Of a stretch of DNA of 64,000 nt, positions 35,495 to 43,650 are shown piece by piece (positions within the stretch are counted from its first letter, which is position 1; every line of letters begins with the position of its first letter). Made by a program: the position numbers and the translations under genes. Location: positions 6,157 to 70,156 of the forward strand of contig NZ_JAILPX010000063.1 in NCBI RefSeq assembly GCF_024699275.1, read 5' to 3'. The notes beneath the pieces are model-generated. The model was not told the DNA's origin and did not search any database. It was given only the letters and a program-made list of their open reading frames with translations. Source of the DNA: Selenomonas sp. (GTDB lineage: Bacteria > Bacillota_C > Negativicutes > Selenomonadales > Selenomonadaceae).

Positions 35495-35929
35495 ATGCAA
35501 TTTTCTTTTCGCATGCCGGTAGCAGTGCAAGTCCTGCTGTGCATTGCAGAATTTGGTGGTGTGGTAAAGGCGACCTCTACGTTTTTAGCATCCAGTGTTC
35601 AGGTCAATCCCGTGATTATCCGTAAGACCTTGGGTCAGTTAAAAACAGCAGGTTTGGTGGAGGTGGCTGCCGGTGTCGGCGGAGCAAAGCTTTTGAAAGC
35701 CCCTCAGGACATCACATTGCAGGAAGTATTTCAGGCTGTAGAAGAGGATGAAGATTTATTTCATATTCAGGATGATCCCAATCCTAAGTGTCCGATAGGG
35801 CGCAATATTCAGCAGGTGCTGGGGAAACGGCTGGCACTGGTAAAAAAGAACATGTTGGCTGATTTAGCGCGGATTACTTTGGCAGATTTATTGGCGGATA
35901 TCCGTGAAGTAGAACAGGAGAAAAAATGA
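35495..35929 (+). CDS. Rrf2-family transcriptional regulator
   Basis: A 144-aa winged-helix protein with the Rrf2 layout: MPVAVQVLLCIAEFG, recognition helix region SSVQVNPVIIRKTLGQLKTA, wing and IQQVLGKRLALVKKN dimer helix. Of the cysteine triplet that holds an Fe-S cluster in IscR/NsrR types only one is seen (PNPKCPIG), so it is probably a YwnA/cluster-less type. ATG 35495 follows GGAG; the upstream ATG 35453 lies in the terminator. It overlaps the next small gene by four bases. Confidence 0.85.
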   Translation: MQFSFRMPVAVQVLLCIAEFGGVVKATSTFLASSVQVNPVIIRKTLGQLKTAGLVEVAAGVGGAKLLKAPQDITLQEVFQAVEEDEDLFHIQDDPNPKCPIGRNIQQVLGKRLALVKKNMLADLARITLADLLADIREVEQEKK

Positions 35930-36150
35930 TTACCGTATCGGAATTGAAAGCCGGAGTAATCTTCGGCGATAATGAACAGGATGAATATGTGTACATGCCA
36001 GCCAGTGAAATCGGCGTAGATCATCCATTATGTGTCTATGAGAATGCCGGGCAGCGAAGTGATGTGGATTTGGAGGAGGCCTTGCGGCTGATTCGCGTAA
36101 GGGCCCTGAGGGCAACAAGACATCCCGTTTTGGGGAGCAGTTCCTGTTAA
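35926..36150 (+). CDS. Small protein of unknown function downstream of Rrf2
   Basis: A 74-aa acidic protein (MITVSELKAGVIFGDNEQDE...) whose ATG overlaps the Rrf2 stop (ATGA), which argues for translational coupling. It has no membrane segment. Cysteines are in HPLCVYEN and at the very C-terminus (GSSSC). I do not recognise the family. It may modulate or be controlled by the Rrf2 protein. Confidence 0.6.
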   Translation: MITVSELKAGVIFGDNEQDEYVYMPASEIGVDHPLCVYENAGQRSDVDLEEALRLIRVRALRATRHPVLGSSSC

Positions 36151-36168
36151 TTTTTCCATTAGGGAATA

Positions 36169-36222
36169 TTGACAAGTGAAGAAAAATCCTTATAATGTAT
36201 AAATAGTTAGCCAACTAACTAT
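36169..36222 (+). promoter_or_regulatory. Strong promoter and MarR-type operator of the marR-hlyD operon
   Basis: TTGACA (36169-36174), a 16-base spacer and TATAAT (36191-36196) form a near-consensus promoter. The perfect palindrome ATAGTTAG-CCAA-CTAACTAT (36203-36222) begins at the expected transcription start, so a bound MarR protein would block initiation. Confidence 0.75.
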
Positions 36223-36302
36223 AGTGAACATGAAGAGTAGAACAGGCGGTGCGTATATTTTCCGCCTCAAATGGCCAAAAGGCGTTACAAATAGAAGGTG
36301 AC

Positions 36303-36791
36303 ATGATGAAACGGGAGATGATCCCTACTTTTGATGAGTTGGAGCGGCATAAAAAAATGGTGCCGGAGATAAATCCGGCTGCTGTTTTGGCTATGTTGAG
36401 TATCAAGAATGCCAGTGAGAAAATTCAGCAATCCATATTGGACATACTGCAACGGGAATATCACTTGTCGGAGGGGAAATTCTGTACCCTGTTGGTCATT
36501 CATCAGCATGGGAAGCAGGGAATAGCGCCTTCGGAACTGGCTTCTAAAGTGGGCGTGACCCGGGCCACAATCAGCAATATGCTGCAGCGCATGGAGCGTG
36601 ACGGGTTGGTAAATATCCGTCCCGCGGCGCAGGATGGGCGGGCTAAGGTGGTTCACTTGACGAAATCCGGTGGTGATTTTATGGAAGAAATCCTGCCGCC
36701 GCATTACCTGCGTGTCAGCAGATTGATGGAGAAGCTGACGGAAGAGGAGCAGAAAGAACTGATTTTATTATTGGAAAAATTAAGTGCCTAG
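36303..36791 (+). CDS. MarR-family transcriptional regulator
   Basis: A winged-helix repressor of 162 aa. Dimer helices flank a DNA-binding region with IAPSELASKVGVTRATISNM (helix-turn-helix, about residues 76-95) and the wing LVNIRPAAQDGRAKVVHLT. Likely represses itself and the following efflux genes: its palindrome lies at the promoter, and a second half-conserved copy lies just before hlyD. ATG 36303 follows GAAGGTG; an upstream start at 36249 lacks a Shine-Dalgarno. Confidence 0.88.
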   Translation: MMKREMIPTFDELERHKKMVPEINPAAVLAMLSIKNASEKIQQSILDILQREYHLSEGKFCTLLVIHQHGKQGIAPSELASKVGVTRATISNMLQRMERDGLVNIRPAAQDGRAKVVHLTKSGGDFMEEILPPHYLRVSRLMEKLTEEEQKELILLLEKLSA

Positions 36792-36810
36792 AGCACTTAT
36801 TTTTAGATTA

Positions 36811-36834
36811 ATAGTTAGCTAGAAAACTAATTAA
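36811..36834. promoter_or_regulatory. Second MarR-type site before the HlyD gene
   Basis: ATAGTTAG (36811-36818) repeats the left arm of the palindrome at 36203, followed after four bases by AAAACTAA, a 5-of-8 match to the right arm. It lies between marR and the Shine-Dalgarno of the HlyD gene. Confidence 0.45.
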
Positions 36835-36848
36835 GGAGAGATTGGGGA

Positions 36849-37943
36849 ATGAACACGAAACAGAAAGCCATGCGTACGGGAATGGCCTTTATTGCCTTAT
36901 TGATTATTGGCGGCTTGGTTCTGATGTACAAGGGAAATGATGCCCTGGTGTTGGCTATGGAAAAGAAAGAAGGTATCCTCACGGCTGAACAGGTGAAACT
37001 GTCCTTTGATTCCGTCAGCGGGCGGCTCATAAAGGAAGGCGTCAAGGAGGGGGATATGGTCAAGAAGGGCGATGTGATCATGGAACTGGATTCCACCGAC
37101 ACGGACCTTTCCATTGCCAAAATCAAGACACAAATTGCCCAGATGGAAGCACAAATTGCTTCTACCAGTGGCACTCAGGGAATCAATTATTTGAAGGCTG
37201 ATACGGATGAAAGCCAGAGTTACCGGGGAATTGACCAGCAGCAGGCCGCTGTTCAATCTGCAAATGTTAGTTTGAAAAATGCTCAGCTGGATTATAACCG
37301 TAAGGTAGCGTTGGTTCAGGCGGGGGCGATTTCGCAATCGCAGCTGGATGACGCGGAGATGACCCTGAATGTGGCCAAGTCTAATGTGGAACAGCAAAAA
37401 CAGCTGTTGCGTAAATTGACAGCGGCTGCCAATGGCAGCGGTACGGATAGTATCGCCCAGGAACGCTTGGCTGCAGCCAATATGGCCAATGATGTGGAAT
37501 CCCTGCGCCAGCAGAAGGCTGCCTTGGAAGTACAATTGAAGGAATTGGAGGTAGCTAAGGAACGGTTGACGCTGCGTGCGCCAGAGGATGGTAAAATCTT
37601 GAAAGTTCTAGCCAAGGAAGGCGAGATGATTTCTCCATCGACCCCTGTGGTGCTGATGGAAAGCAACCGCAGCTATTATGATATCTACGTCAGTGAAAAG
37701 CAGGCTGCCCATATCCAGGAAGGCATGGAAATTACCGGTGTAACCGTAGCTGGAGAGAAAGAGGTCAGTGGTACCGTCCGCCTGTTGACTCAGGCACCAG
37801 GATTTGCCGATCTCAAACAGTCCCGGGAAAAGGGTCAATCCGATCTTTCGGCTTTTCAGGTACGGATTTATGTGGATAAACAGGATGGCATTTTACCAGG
37901 TATGACAATTGGGGTGAAAGACAGTGAATTCACTAAGAGATGA
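36849..37943 (+). CDS. HlyD-family membrane fusion/efflux adaptor
   Basis: A 364-aa adaptor: one N-terminal membrane helix (about 10-27), lipoyl-like half-motif with GRLIKEGVKEGDMVKKGD, a long alpha-helical hairpin (about 95-235, repeated Gln/Ala/Glu), then the second lipoyl half (APEDGKILKVLAKEGEMI) and a beta-barrel. It would link an inner-membrane exporter to the outside of the cell. Its end overlaps the permease gene by 20 bases, so the two products probably work together. Confidence 0.88.
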   Translation: MNTKQKAMRTGMAFIALLIIGGLVLMYKGNDALVLAMEKKEGILTAEQVKLSFDSVSGRLIKEGVKEGDMVKKGDVIMELDSTDTDLSIAKIKTQIAQMEAQIASTSGTQGINYLKADTDESQSYRGIDQQQAAVQSANVSLKNAQLDYNRKVALVQAGAISQSQLDDAEMTLNVAKSNVEQQKQLLRKLTAAANGSGTDSIAQERLAAANMANDVESLRQQKAALEVQLKELEVAKERLTLRAPEDGKILKVLAKEGEMISPSTPVVLMESNRSYYDIYVSEKQAAHIQEGMEITGVTVAGEKEVSGTVRLLTQAPGFADLKQSREKGQSDLSAFQVRIYVDKQDGILPGMTIGVKDSEFTKR

Positions 37944-39108
37944 ATTAAAGTTCTTATTTTCCGGTCAGGGGATGCCTTATGAAAAAGTCTGCCTCATGGT
38001 GGCTATGGTCATTACGGTTATTATGTCGGTTATCCTCAGTGGCAATATTGCCAAGGATGCTAAAGTCGCTGTTATCGATTTGGATAACTCGGCTTATACG
38101 CGCGACCTGATCAATCGGTTGGATGCTTCGGAATTCATGAAGGTTACGGCTGTGCTCAATACTCCCCAGGACCCTAAGGATCTGTTTTATCAGGACAGGG
38201 CAGTGGCTGTGGTGTATTTTCCTCAGGGATTGGAAAAAGACCGTTTTACCGGTGTGGCGGCCAATATTGGTGTTTTCTACGATAATACCAGTTCTGCCAG
38301 CACCAGCAATATCAAGGAGGCCCTTAACGAGATTGTAGGCTTGGATAATGCCGCTGCCAGTGGTGATGTGGGCAGCAGCAATGATAGTCTGCAGGGACAG
38401 CTTAGTCTGGCTTCCCGCAATCTGTTTAATCCCCAGGACTCTAAAGACAATGGCGAGACATTGGGATTCCTGTTTTTCTTTGGCTCCATGTTCTTTACCT
38501 TTGCAACCATTGGCATGATACCCCGCCTGCGGCTTACCCATAAACTGGATAAGGTGTTGCTGGAGGGAACGCCCTGGGATTTGCTCATTCGTTTGCTGCC
38601 CTATGGTTTTTGCCTGTTGGTGTCCTGGGTGGTGGGGATGGCCATTCTGCGGATATGGGGGGATTTGACCTTTTCGGGAAGCTTGTGGACCTTTATCTTT
38701 GTACAGCTTTTTATGATTCCCACCATCGGGACGTTGTCTTTGACTTTTGGCTGGACCGCAGCCAATCCAGGCATTGCTTCTAGCCGGATGATCCTCTTTA
38801 TTCCCGGCGGCTTTATCCTGGGGGGGATTACCTCACCAACGACTTTTTTCGCCGATTGGGTCATCAAGTTCAGTCATGTCTTTCCCTTGACCTGGGAATT
38901 TCATTTTCAGCGGGATATTATTGCCCGGGGGGCAGGCCTTGGGGATATCGCCCAGACCTTTGGCGCATTCCTGGTCTATATGGGGATTGTGGGCATCTTG
39001 TTCTGTCTGCGGTTTAACGCATCCCGCAAGGAGCTTTTGCATAGGCAAAGGGATGAAGAGAATCAGCATATGCAGATGGCTCAGTTGGCAAAAGAACTGA
39101 CAGAATAG
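37924..39108 (+). CDS. ABC-2-type export permease (YhhJ-like)
   Basis: A 394-aa membrane protein of the ABC-2 family: first helix near residues 22-40, a large extracytoplasmic domain (about 45-175, with VAVIDLDNSAYTRDL and AVVYFPQGLEKD), then five or six helices with FIPGGFILGGITSPT and HVFPLTWEFHFQRDI. No ATP-binding subunit or second permease is encoded in the operon, so it must borrow an ATPase or work with the adaptor in another way. Substrate unknown. Confidence 0.85.
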   Translation: MNSLRDELKFLFSGQGMPYEKVCLMVAMVITVIMSVILSGNIAKDAKVAVIDLDNSAYTRDLINRLDASEFMKVTAVLNTPQDPKDLFYQDRAVAVVYFPQGLEKDRFTGVAANIGVFYDNTSSASTSNIKEALNEIVGLDNAAASGDVGSSNDSLQGQLSLASRNLFNPQDSKDNGETLGFLFFFGSMFFTFATIGMIPRLRLTHKLDKVLLEGTPWDLLIRLLPYGFCLLVSWVVGMAILRIWGDLTFSGSLWTFIFVQLFMIPTIGTLSLTFGWTAANPGIASSRMILFIPGGFILGGITSPTTFFADWVIKFSHVFPLTWEFHFQRDIIARGAGLGDIAQTFGAFLVYMGIVGILFCLRFNASRKELLHRQRDEENQHMQMAQLAKELTE

Positions 39109-39119
39109 GGGATGGTTTT

Positions 39120-39677
39120 GTGACAGAGCATGAAAAAATCGATACAGCTGCGTTGATGGAGGAAATAAAGAGACGGCCCCCACAAAAAATCAAATGCCAG
39201 CGTATTCTCCTGCCAACGGATGGCTCGGGTCAGGCCTTCAAGGCGGTCAGTCAGGCCATTCATCTGGCAGCGGCTGTGGGGGCCGAAGTCACTTTGCTAA
39301 TGGTCGTGGATTACAATAAGAATGTGGCCGCCTTTGAGCAGGTGAGTCTCAGTGGTTATGTACCAGCAGAACTCAAGATTGCGGCTTATCAGTTCTTGGC
39401 AGATCTCATGCATGTAATTCCCCGTGAAATACGTGCCCATACCCGGGTGGAAGTGGGGGATCCGGGAGAGGTTATTCTGTCCGTGGCAGAGGAAGAAGAA
39501 AGCGATATGATCGTAATGGGAACCCATGGCTTTGGCACTTTTCGCAATCTGCTTATGGGCAGTGTGTCCAGCTTTGTTACCCGCAATGCCGCCTGTCCGG
39601 TATTATTATGCAAGGGGATGCCGGCGGAGGATTGGGATGAGGAAGGGCACTATCAAGGAGGCGCCCATAATGCATAG
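39120..39677 (+). CDS. Universal stress protein (UspA family)
   Basis: A 185-aa UspA-domain protein. It has RILLPTDGSGQAFKAVSQA at the first strand and the ATP-binding G-X2-G-X9-G-S motif (GTHGFGTFRNLLMGS) near residues 139-153. A 26-residue N-terminal extension precedes the domain. GTG 39120 follows AGGGGATG. It is probably the last gene of the marR efflux operon. Confidence 0.87.
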   Translation: MTEHEKIDTAALMEEIKRRPPQKIKCQRILLPTDGSGQAFKAVSQAIHLAAAVGAEVTLLMVVDYNKNVAAFEQVSLSGYVPAELKIAAYQFLADLMHVIPREIRAHTRVEVGDPGEVILSVAEEEESDMIVMGTHGFGTFRNLLMGSVSSFVTRNAACPVLLCKGMPAEDWDEEGHYQGGAHNA

Positions 39678-39690
39678 GATTATGGGCGCC
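39660..39690. terminator. Hairpin at the end of the universal stress gene
   Basis: GGCGCCCATAAT and ATTATGGGCGCC form a perfect 12-bp stem with a 7-base loop that includes the end of the gene. The T-run is displaced (TTTTTT 17 or more bases further), so termination would be inefficient or Rho-aided. It lies between convergent genes. Confidence 0.55.
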
Positions 39691-39700
39691 TGTTGATGTG

Positions 39701-40249
39701 TTATTTGTTTTTTAAGGTCTTTAATTCCTGTTGCAGCCAGTCAAGCCGTTGTCTTTCCCGTAGAATGGCCTGTTGCAGGATGCAGCGGTGGCCGAAGTGT
39801 TTTTTTCGGGCTTCTGGGTCGGTAAAAAGCAGCTGCCAGCGGGCTTGCAGGTACTGGTATTTTTCTTCATGCCGGGCAATTTCCTCGTGAAATAACCGGA
39901 CAACTTGTGGGTCTTCGGCTGAATCCAGCAGATATAGCTTCATGGTGAATTCATCCCGGGTGGGAACGGGGGGATTCAAAGGTTCTTTCATCCAGGCGGA
40001 CAGCAGATGCTGTCCGCTTTTGGTTATCTGATAGAATTTTTTTTCCAGTTTTTTGCCGACCAATTCGGTGCGGGATCGAATGAGACCGTCTTCTTCCATG
40101 CGCCGCAGCTCAGGATAGATTTGGCTGTGGTTGGAATACCAGAAATCCCCCAATTCTTCTTCAAAGAGTTTTTTGATGTCGTATCCGGCTAATTCCTGGC
40201 GGGCCAACAGGCCAAGAATAATATATTTCAATACATTTTTTTGTGCCAC
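39701..40249 (-). CDS. padR: PadR-family regulator
   Basis: A 182-aa PadR protein: N-terminal winged helix (LKYIILGLLARQELAGYDIK, then SNHSQIYPELRRMEEDGLI) and C-terminal dimerisation helices of the Vir_act_alpha_C type (RDEFTMKLYLLDS, RLFHEEIARHEEKYQYLQ). PadR represses phenolic acid decarboxylase in other Firmicutes until phenolic acids bind. Here a padC homologue lies at 44.4 kb and ATGT-N8-ACAT operators precede it and the divergent PucR-type gene. The start is GTG 40249, with GGAGAAATAAAC upstream. Confidence 0.88.
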   Translation of the reverse strand: MAQKNVLKYIILGLLARQELAGYDIKKLFEEELGDFWYSNHSQIYPELRRMEEDGLIRSRTELVGKKLEKKFYQITKSGQHLLSAWMKEPLNPPVPTRDEFTMKLYLLDSAEDPQVVRLFHEEIARHEEKYQYLQARWQLLFTDPEARKKHFGHRCILQQAILRERQRLDWLQQELKTLKNK

Positions 40250-40317
40250 TGTTTATTTCTCCTTATGTTACGATAATATCCAATACGTTCAGTATAGCAC
40301 AGAATGATAAGTTAATC

Positions 40318-40366
40318 ATGTAGTTTATTACATAGTATTGCCAAATCCGGCAGATTTTCGTATGAT
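40318..40366 (+). promoter_or_regulatory. PadR operator and promoter of the PucR-type gene
   Basis: ATGTAGTTTATTACAT (40318-40333) fits ATGT-N8-ACAT, the PadR-family operator. Four bases later begins a promoter: TTGCCA (40338-40343), 17-base spacer, TATGAT (40361-40366). The operator also lies upstream of padR on the other strand. The same operator-to--35 gap recurs at padC. Confidence 0.7.
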
Positions 40367-40418
40367 ACAGATGAGGATGATGTGAAAAATTTGTGTTTGT
40401 ATGGGGGGAGTCTGAGCT

Positions 40419-41687
40419 ATGGAAGAAAAAAACGAGGCTTTAGACTGGTTGGATTTGCTGGGCAGTAAGGGACTTAAAGCTGTGGGGCATAAAATGCAGC
40501 GGGAAAGCGGTAAAAAGCTGGTTATCACCGGCCGGCAGGGAATTGCCCATTATCCGGAGACTGGTGTTATGGCACCGAAAGCAGTACAGGATATGCTGGC
40601 GATTATGCCGGATTTTGCGGATCAGCAATATTACTATGCCAAAAATCAACGGATGCTGATTTTTCAGGTAACGCTGGAGGATATGCCCGACAGTAAGTTA
40701 TTTCTCTTCTGGCAGCAGGTAGCGACGGAAGAGATTGGCAGGTTGAGCAATCTTTTGGAAAACGTTCGCTTGGCCTTGCTATGGTACCTGCGTGGGCACA
40801 AGGCATTTGCCCAGCGCTTGCACGAGCAGAGAACGGCTTTTTTTGAAGGCGTATTCATCAAACATAATATCAGTGTGGAGACTTTACTGAAGGAGCAGGG
40901 CATTGATATTCATAGTGACCGGGAATATGCGGTGATGCTCATGGATATGGGGCGGGATATGGCTTTGATTCCGCCAGCAGATTTCCGGGCTAAGCTTTTG
41001 CAATTTCGGCAGTGTCATCAGACGGAATTAATCTATCCCTTAGAATGGGATGGGTTATATTTGGTCATTATTCCCGGGATTTACAGTCAGCAGGAATTCA
41101 ATTTCCTGTCGGCGGGGAAGCGGCAGGAAATCTTTGCCCAGTGGCGGCAACTTTTTTCCGAGGCCTATGGGGTGGAGGTTTCCATTGGCGTGGGGATGAG
41201 CTATCCCTTAACTGAACTGCATCGCAGTTATCGCGAAGCACGGATTGCCCTGACCTTTCATCAAATTAAGGGCGAAAAGGGGTTCGTGCAGGAGTTTGCG
41301 GATTTAGGAGTGTTCCGGGAGTTATTCGGTTGTGAGCAGGAACGGATTATTCGCTTTTGCCGTATGACTTTGGATAAGCTGTTGGCCTATGACCATGATT
41401 GTGATGCTGGTCTGCAGATAACCTTGCGGACGCTTTTGGACACCAATTTCAACTATAAACTGACGGCGGAAAAATTATTTGTACATGTGAATACCGTACG
41501 TTATCGCTGCGATAAGATTGCCCAATTATTGAATATTGACCTCAATTATCCGGATACCCGTTTCAATCTCTATGCTGCTATCCGGGTGGGGGATGTGCTG
41601 AAGGAAATGAATCTCTTGCAGCCTGGTTACGTGGGAAATCTGCATAGTCACAAAAATAGTGAGCATGGTACAAAAACCCTGTTCTAG
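40419..41687 (+). CDS. PucR/CdaR-type transcriptional regulator
   Basis: A 422-aa regulator: N-terminal sensory region of about 130 residues, a middle GGDEF-like degenerate domain (VSIGVGMSYPLTELHRSYREA) and the PucR C-terminal helix-turn-helix (LRTLLDTNFNYKLTAEKL then FVHVNTVRYRCDKI). CdaR/PucR proteins activate catabolic genes for sugar acids, purines and similar substrates. Its promoter carries the PadR operator, so it is probably induced by phenolic acids and may in turn control the flavin reductase and cytochrome genes. Confidence 0.82.
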   Translation: MEEKNEALDWLDLLGSKGLKAVGHKMQRESGKKLVITGRQGIAHYPETGVMAPKAVQDMLAIMPDFADQQYYYAKNQRMLIFQVTLEDMPDSKLFLFWQQVATEEIGRLSNLLENVRLALLWYLRGHKAFAQRLHEQRTAFFEGVFIKHNISVETLLKEQGIDIHSDREYAVMLMDMGRDMALIPPADFRAKLLQFRQCHQTELIYPLEWDGLYLVIIPGIYSQQEFNFLSAGKRQEIFAQWRQLFSEAYGVEVSIGVGMSYPLTELHRSYREARIALTFHQIKGEKGFVQEFADLGVFRELFGCEQERIIRFCRMTLDKLLAYDHDCDAGLQITLRTLLDTNFNYKLTAEKLFVHVNTVRYRCDKIAQLLNIDLNYPDTRFNLYAAIRVGDVLKEMNLLQPGYVGNLHSHKNSEHGTKTLF

Positions 41688-41696
41688 CATAAAGAA

Positions 41697-41731
41697 AAAA
41701 GTCCCCAACGGCGCTATCGCTGGGGACTTTT
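41697..41731. terminator. Bidirectional terminator
   Basis: AAAAGTCCCCA (41697-41707) and TGGGGACTTTT (41721-41731) form an 11-bp stem between the convergent PucR-type and flavoprotein genes. Confidence 0.85.
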
Positions 41732-41772
41732 GCTGTATGGAAATGAAAGGGAAATCTTTTATGAATGAAGGG

Positions 41773-43473
41773 TCAGCCGTTTTCTTTCGCTGCATTTTTA
41801 CCGGCCGTATAGCCGAAGGTTTGAGCACGGCCATGGCTGTTGCCGGGAATGCAGGTGGGGTAATCATTGCCGTAGAAGGAGCCGGAGTTATTGCCGGCAG
41901 CATAGAGACCCGGGATAATATTTTTCTCTTTGTCGAGGACCTGCATATTTTCATTGATGCGCAGTCCTCCCAGGGTTACCAGCATGGAAGTACCCATCTT
42001 GCAGGCGAAGAAAGGTGCTTTTTCGATGGTGGTCATAAAGAGCGGTTTCTTATGGAAATCTTCATCCACGCCTTTGCGAGCCAATTCATTGTATCGGTCA
42101 ATGGTGGCTTTTAAGGTTTCATAGGGGAGTTCACAGAGTTTAGCTAGCTCCTCAATGGTGTCAGCTTTTTTCACCAGACCTTCCTGGATATAACGTTCCA
42201 CATCCTTGGGATTATGGTGGAATTTCATTTCCTTGCAGGCAGTCTGATGAAAGGCAGGAGCCTCTGTGGGCCATTTGGAATCCCAGATATTCCATTTACA
42301 TTGGCCAGGCTGCTGGCGTACCTGGTTAGAAAGGTAGCCGAAAGTCAGATCCTCGTTGCCGAAACGTTCTCCCTTGAGGTTAACCCCCAACCAGGGCTGG
42401 CGCGTCAAGGCATCAGGATTTTCCTTGGGATTGTCCACAAAGGCCTTATCGAAATACATGGCGGTATGGGGCCACTCATCGATATCGGCACCAATCCAAA
42501 GACCCATCTTTTGGCCATCGCCGGTATTGAAGGTACCGGGGTAGGAAATCTTGTTGATGGTTTTCGAACTGGGAATATAGTAGTTCAGCATTTCTTCGTC
42601 GTGACCATAGTCTCCAGCGCAGAGAATCACCGCTTTTTTGGCGTTGAATTTTATATACTGTTTGTTTTCATCCTGCCCGATCACACCTGTCACTCGGCCT
42701 TGGTTGTCTTTTCGTACAAGCTGAACCGCTGGTGTTTTGTAGTGAATGTCAACGCCGGCTTTTTCTGCGGTGGTCAGCAGGCTGTATGCCATGGCGATGG
42801 TTGGACCACCGCCATACATCCCCTTGGGCATTTTATCGGCAGCACCGGCTGGAGGTTCCAATACGAAGGACAGGGTGGGGAAGGTCGGCAAGGTAGAGAC
42901 AGGGGCGACTAATTCTTCGGACGTCCAGATATGTTTGATGGTACAGCCGGCATTTTTTGCCATATCCAGCAGCCAGTCGTTGACATGGCCGCTCTGGTAG
43001 GTAAAGACCTGTACGACTTTTTGGTCGGTACGATAGGAACCATAGCGCATCAGTTCACTGGTGACAAATTCCGGGTCAATCTTCGTGCCCACACTTTGTT
43101 GGGCCTTGGAATTGACGGCGCCGTAGTCATAACTGCGGAAATTGACATTCTGGGTCTTTTCAATCAGGATAACCTTAGCACCTTCCTCGGCAGCTGCACA
43201 GGCAGCACAAAGACCAGACATACCTGCGCCGACGACGACAATATCGGCTTCCATGGTCTTACCGATTTGACTGTCAGTAATTGGCTCTGGCGCTTTTAGA
43301 AAGGAGGGCTCGGCAGCCGCTCCGCCGGTGGCTTTCTTTTCATCTTCTGCCAGATGTTTGCGTCCATTACCGCAGCCAGAGAGCAGTCCGGCACTCATAA
43401 CTCCTGCAGCCGCAAAGACCCCGGTCTTGAGGAAATTGCGGCGGGACATCCCATTTTCTGATTTATTATGCAT
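41773..43473 (-). CDS. Tat-exported lipoprotein flavin reductase, fumarate-reductase-like
   Basis: A 566-aa FAD-dependent oxidoreductase. Tat motif SRRNFLKTG (residues 10-18) is followed by lipobox LLSGC (Cys34), so it is probably a Tat lipoprotein on the outer face of the membrane. FAD-binding VVVGAGMSGL and EKTQNV follow, and the C-terminus has GGLRINENMQVLD and IPGLYAAGNNSGSFYGN as in fumarate reductase flavoproteins. The substrate-site region reads GERFGNEDLTFGYLS and GNSHGRAQTFGY, not the fumarate pattern, so another enoate (for example a cinnamate-type acid) is more likely. It faces the cytochrome gene divergently. Confidence 0.85.
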   Translation of the reverse strand: MHNKSENGMSRRNFLKTGVFAAAGVMSAGLLSGCGNGRKHLAEDEKKATGGAAAEPSFLKAPEPITDSQIGKTMEADIVVVGAGMSGLCAACAAAEEGAKVILIEKTQNVNFRSYDYGAVNSKAQQSVGTKIDPEFVTSELMRYGSYRTDQKVVQVFTYQSGHVNDWLLDMAKNAGCTIKHIWTSEELVAPVSTLPTFPTLSFVLEPPAGAADKMPKGMYGGGPTIAMAYSLLTTAEKAGVDIHYKTPAVQLVRKDNQGRVTGVIGQDENKQYIKFNAKKAVILCAGDYGHDEEMLNYYIPSSKTINKISYPGTFNTGDGQKMGLWIGADIDEWPHTAMYFDKAFVDNPKENPDALTRQPWLGVNLKGERFGNEDLTFGYLSNQVRQQPGQCKWNIWDSKWPTEAPAFHQTACKEMKFHHNPKDVERYIQEGLVKKADTIEELAKLCELPYETLKATIDRYNELARKGVDEDFHKKPLFMTTIEKAPFFACKMGTSMLVTLGGLRINENMQVLDKEKNIIPGLYAAGNNSGSFYGNDYPTCIPGNSHGRAQTFGYTAGKNAAKENG

Positions 43474-43527
43474 GATAATCCCTCCAAATTTTTCTGTAAT
43501 CTGCTATGTTTATTCTAACGACTAACC

Positions 43528-43553
43528 GTGAAAAAAGCTTTGTAGCGTTTCAC
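43528..43553. promoter_or_regulatory. Inverted repeat between flavoprotein and cytochrome genes
   Basis: GTGAAA (43528-43533) and TTTCAC (43548-43553), with GC pairs further in, form an interrupted palindrome in the 177-base divergent region. It is a candidate site for the PucR-type regulator. No ATGT-N8-ACAT PadR box was seen here. Confidence 0.3.
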
Positions 43554-43650
43554 AATAGTTGCCAGAAAATTATGGAGAGTACAACAAGGAATATTTACAT
43601 TATTTATTGTATGATAGGTGTATCGATAAATATTTGAGGGGGAGTTGTCT

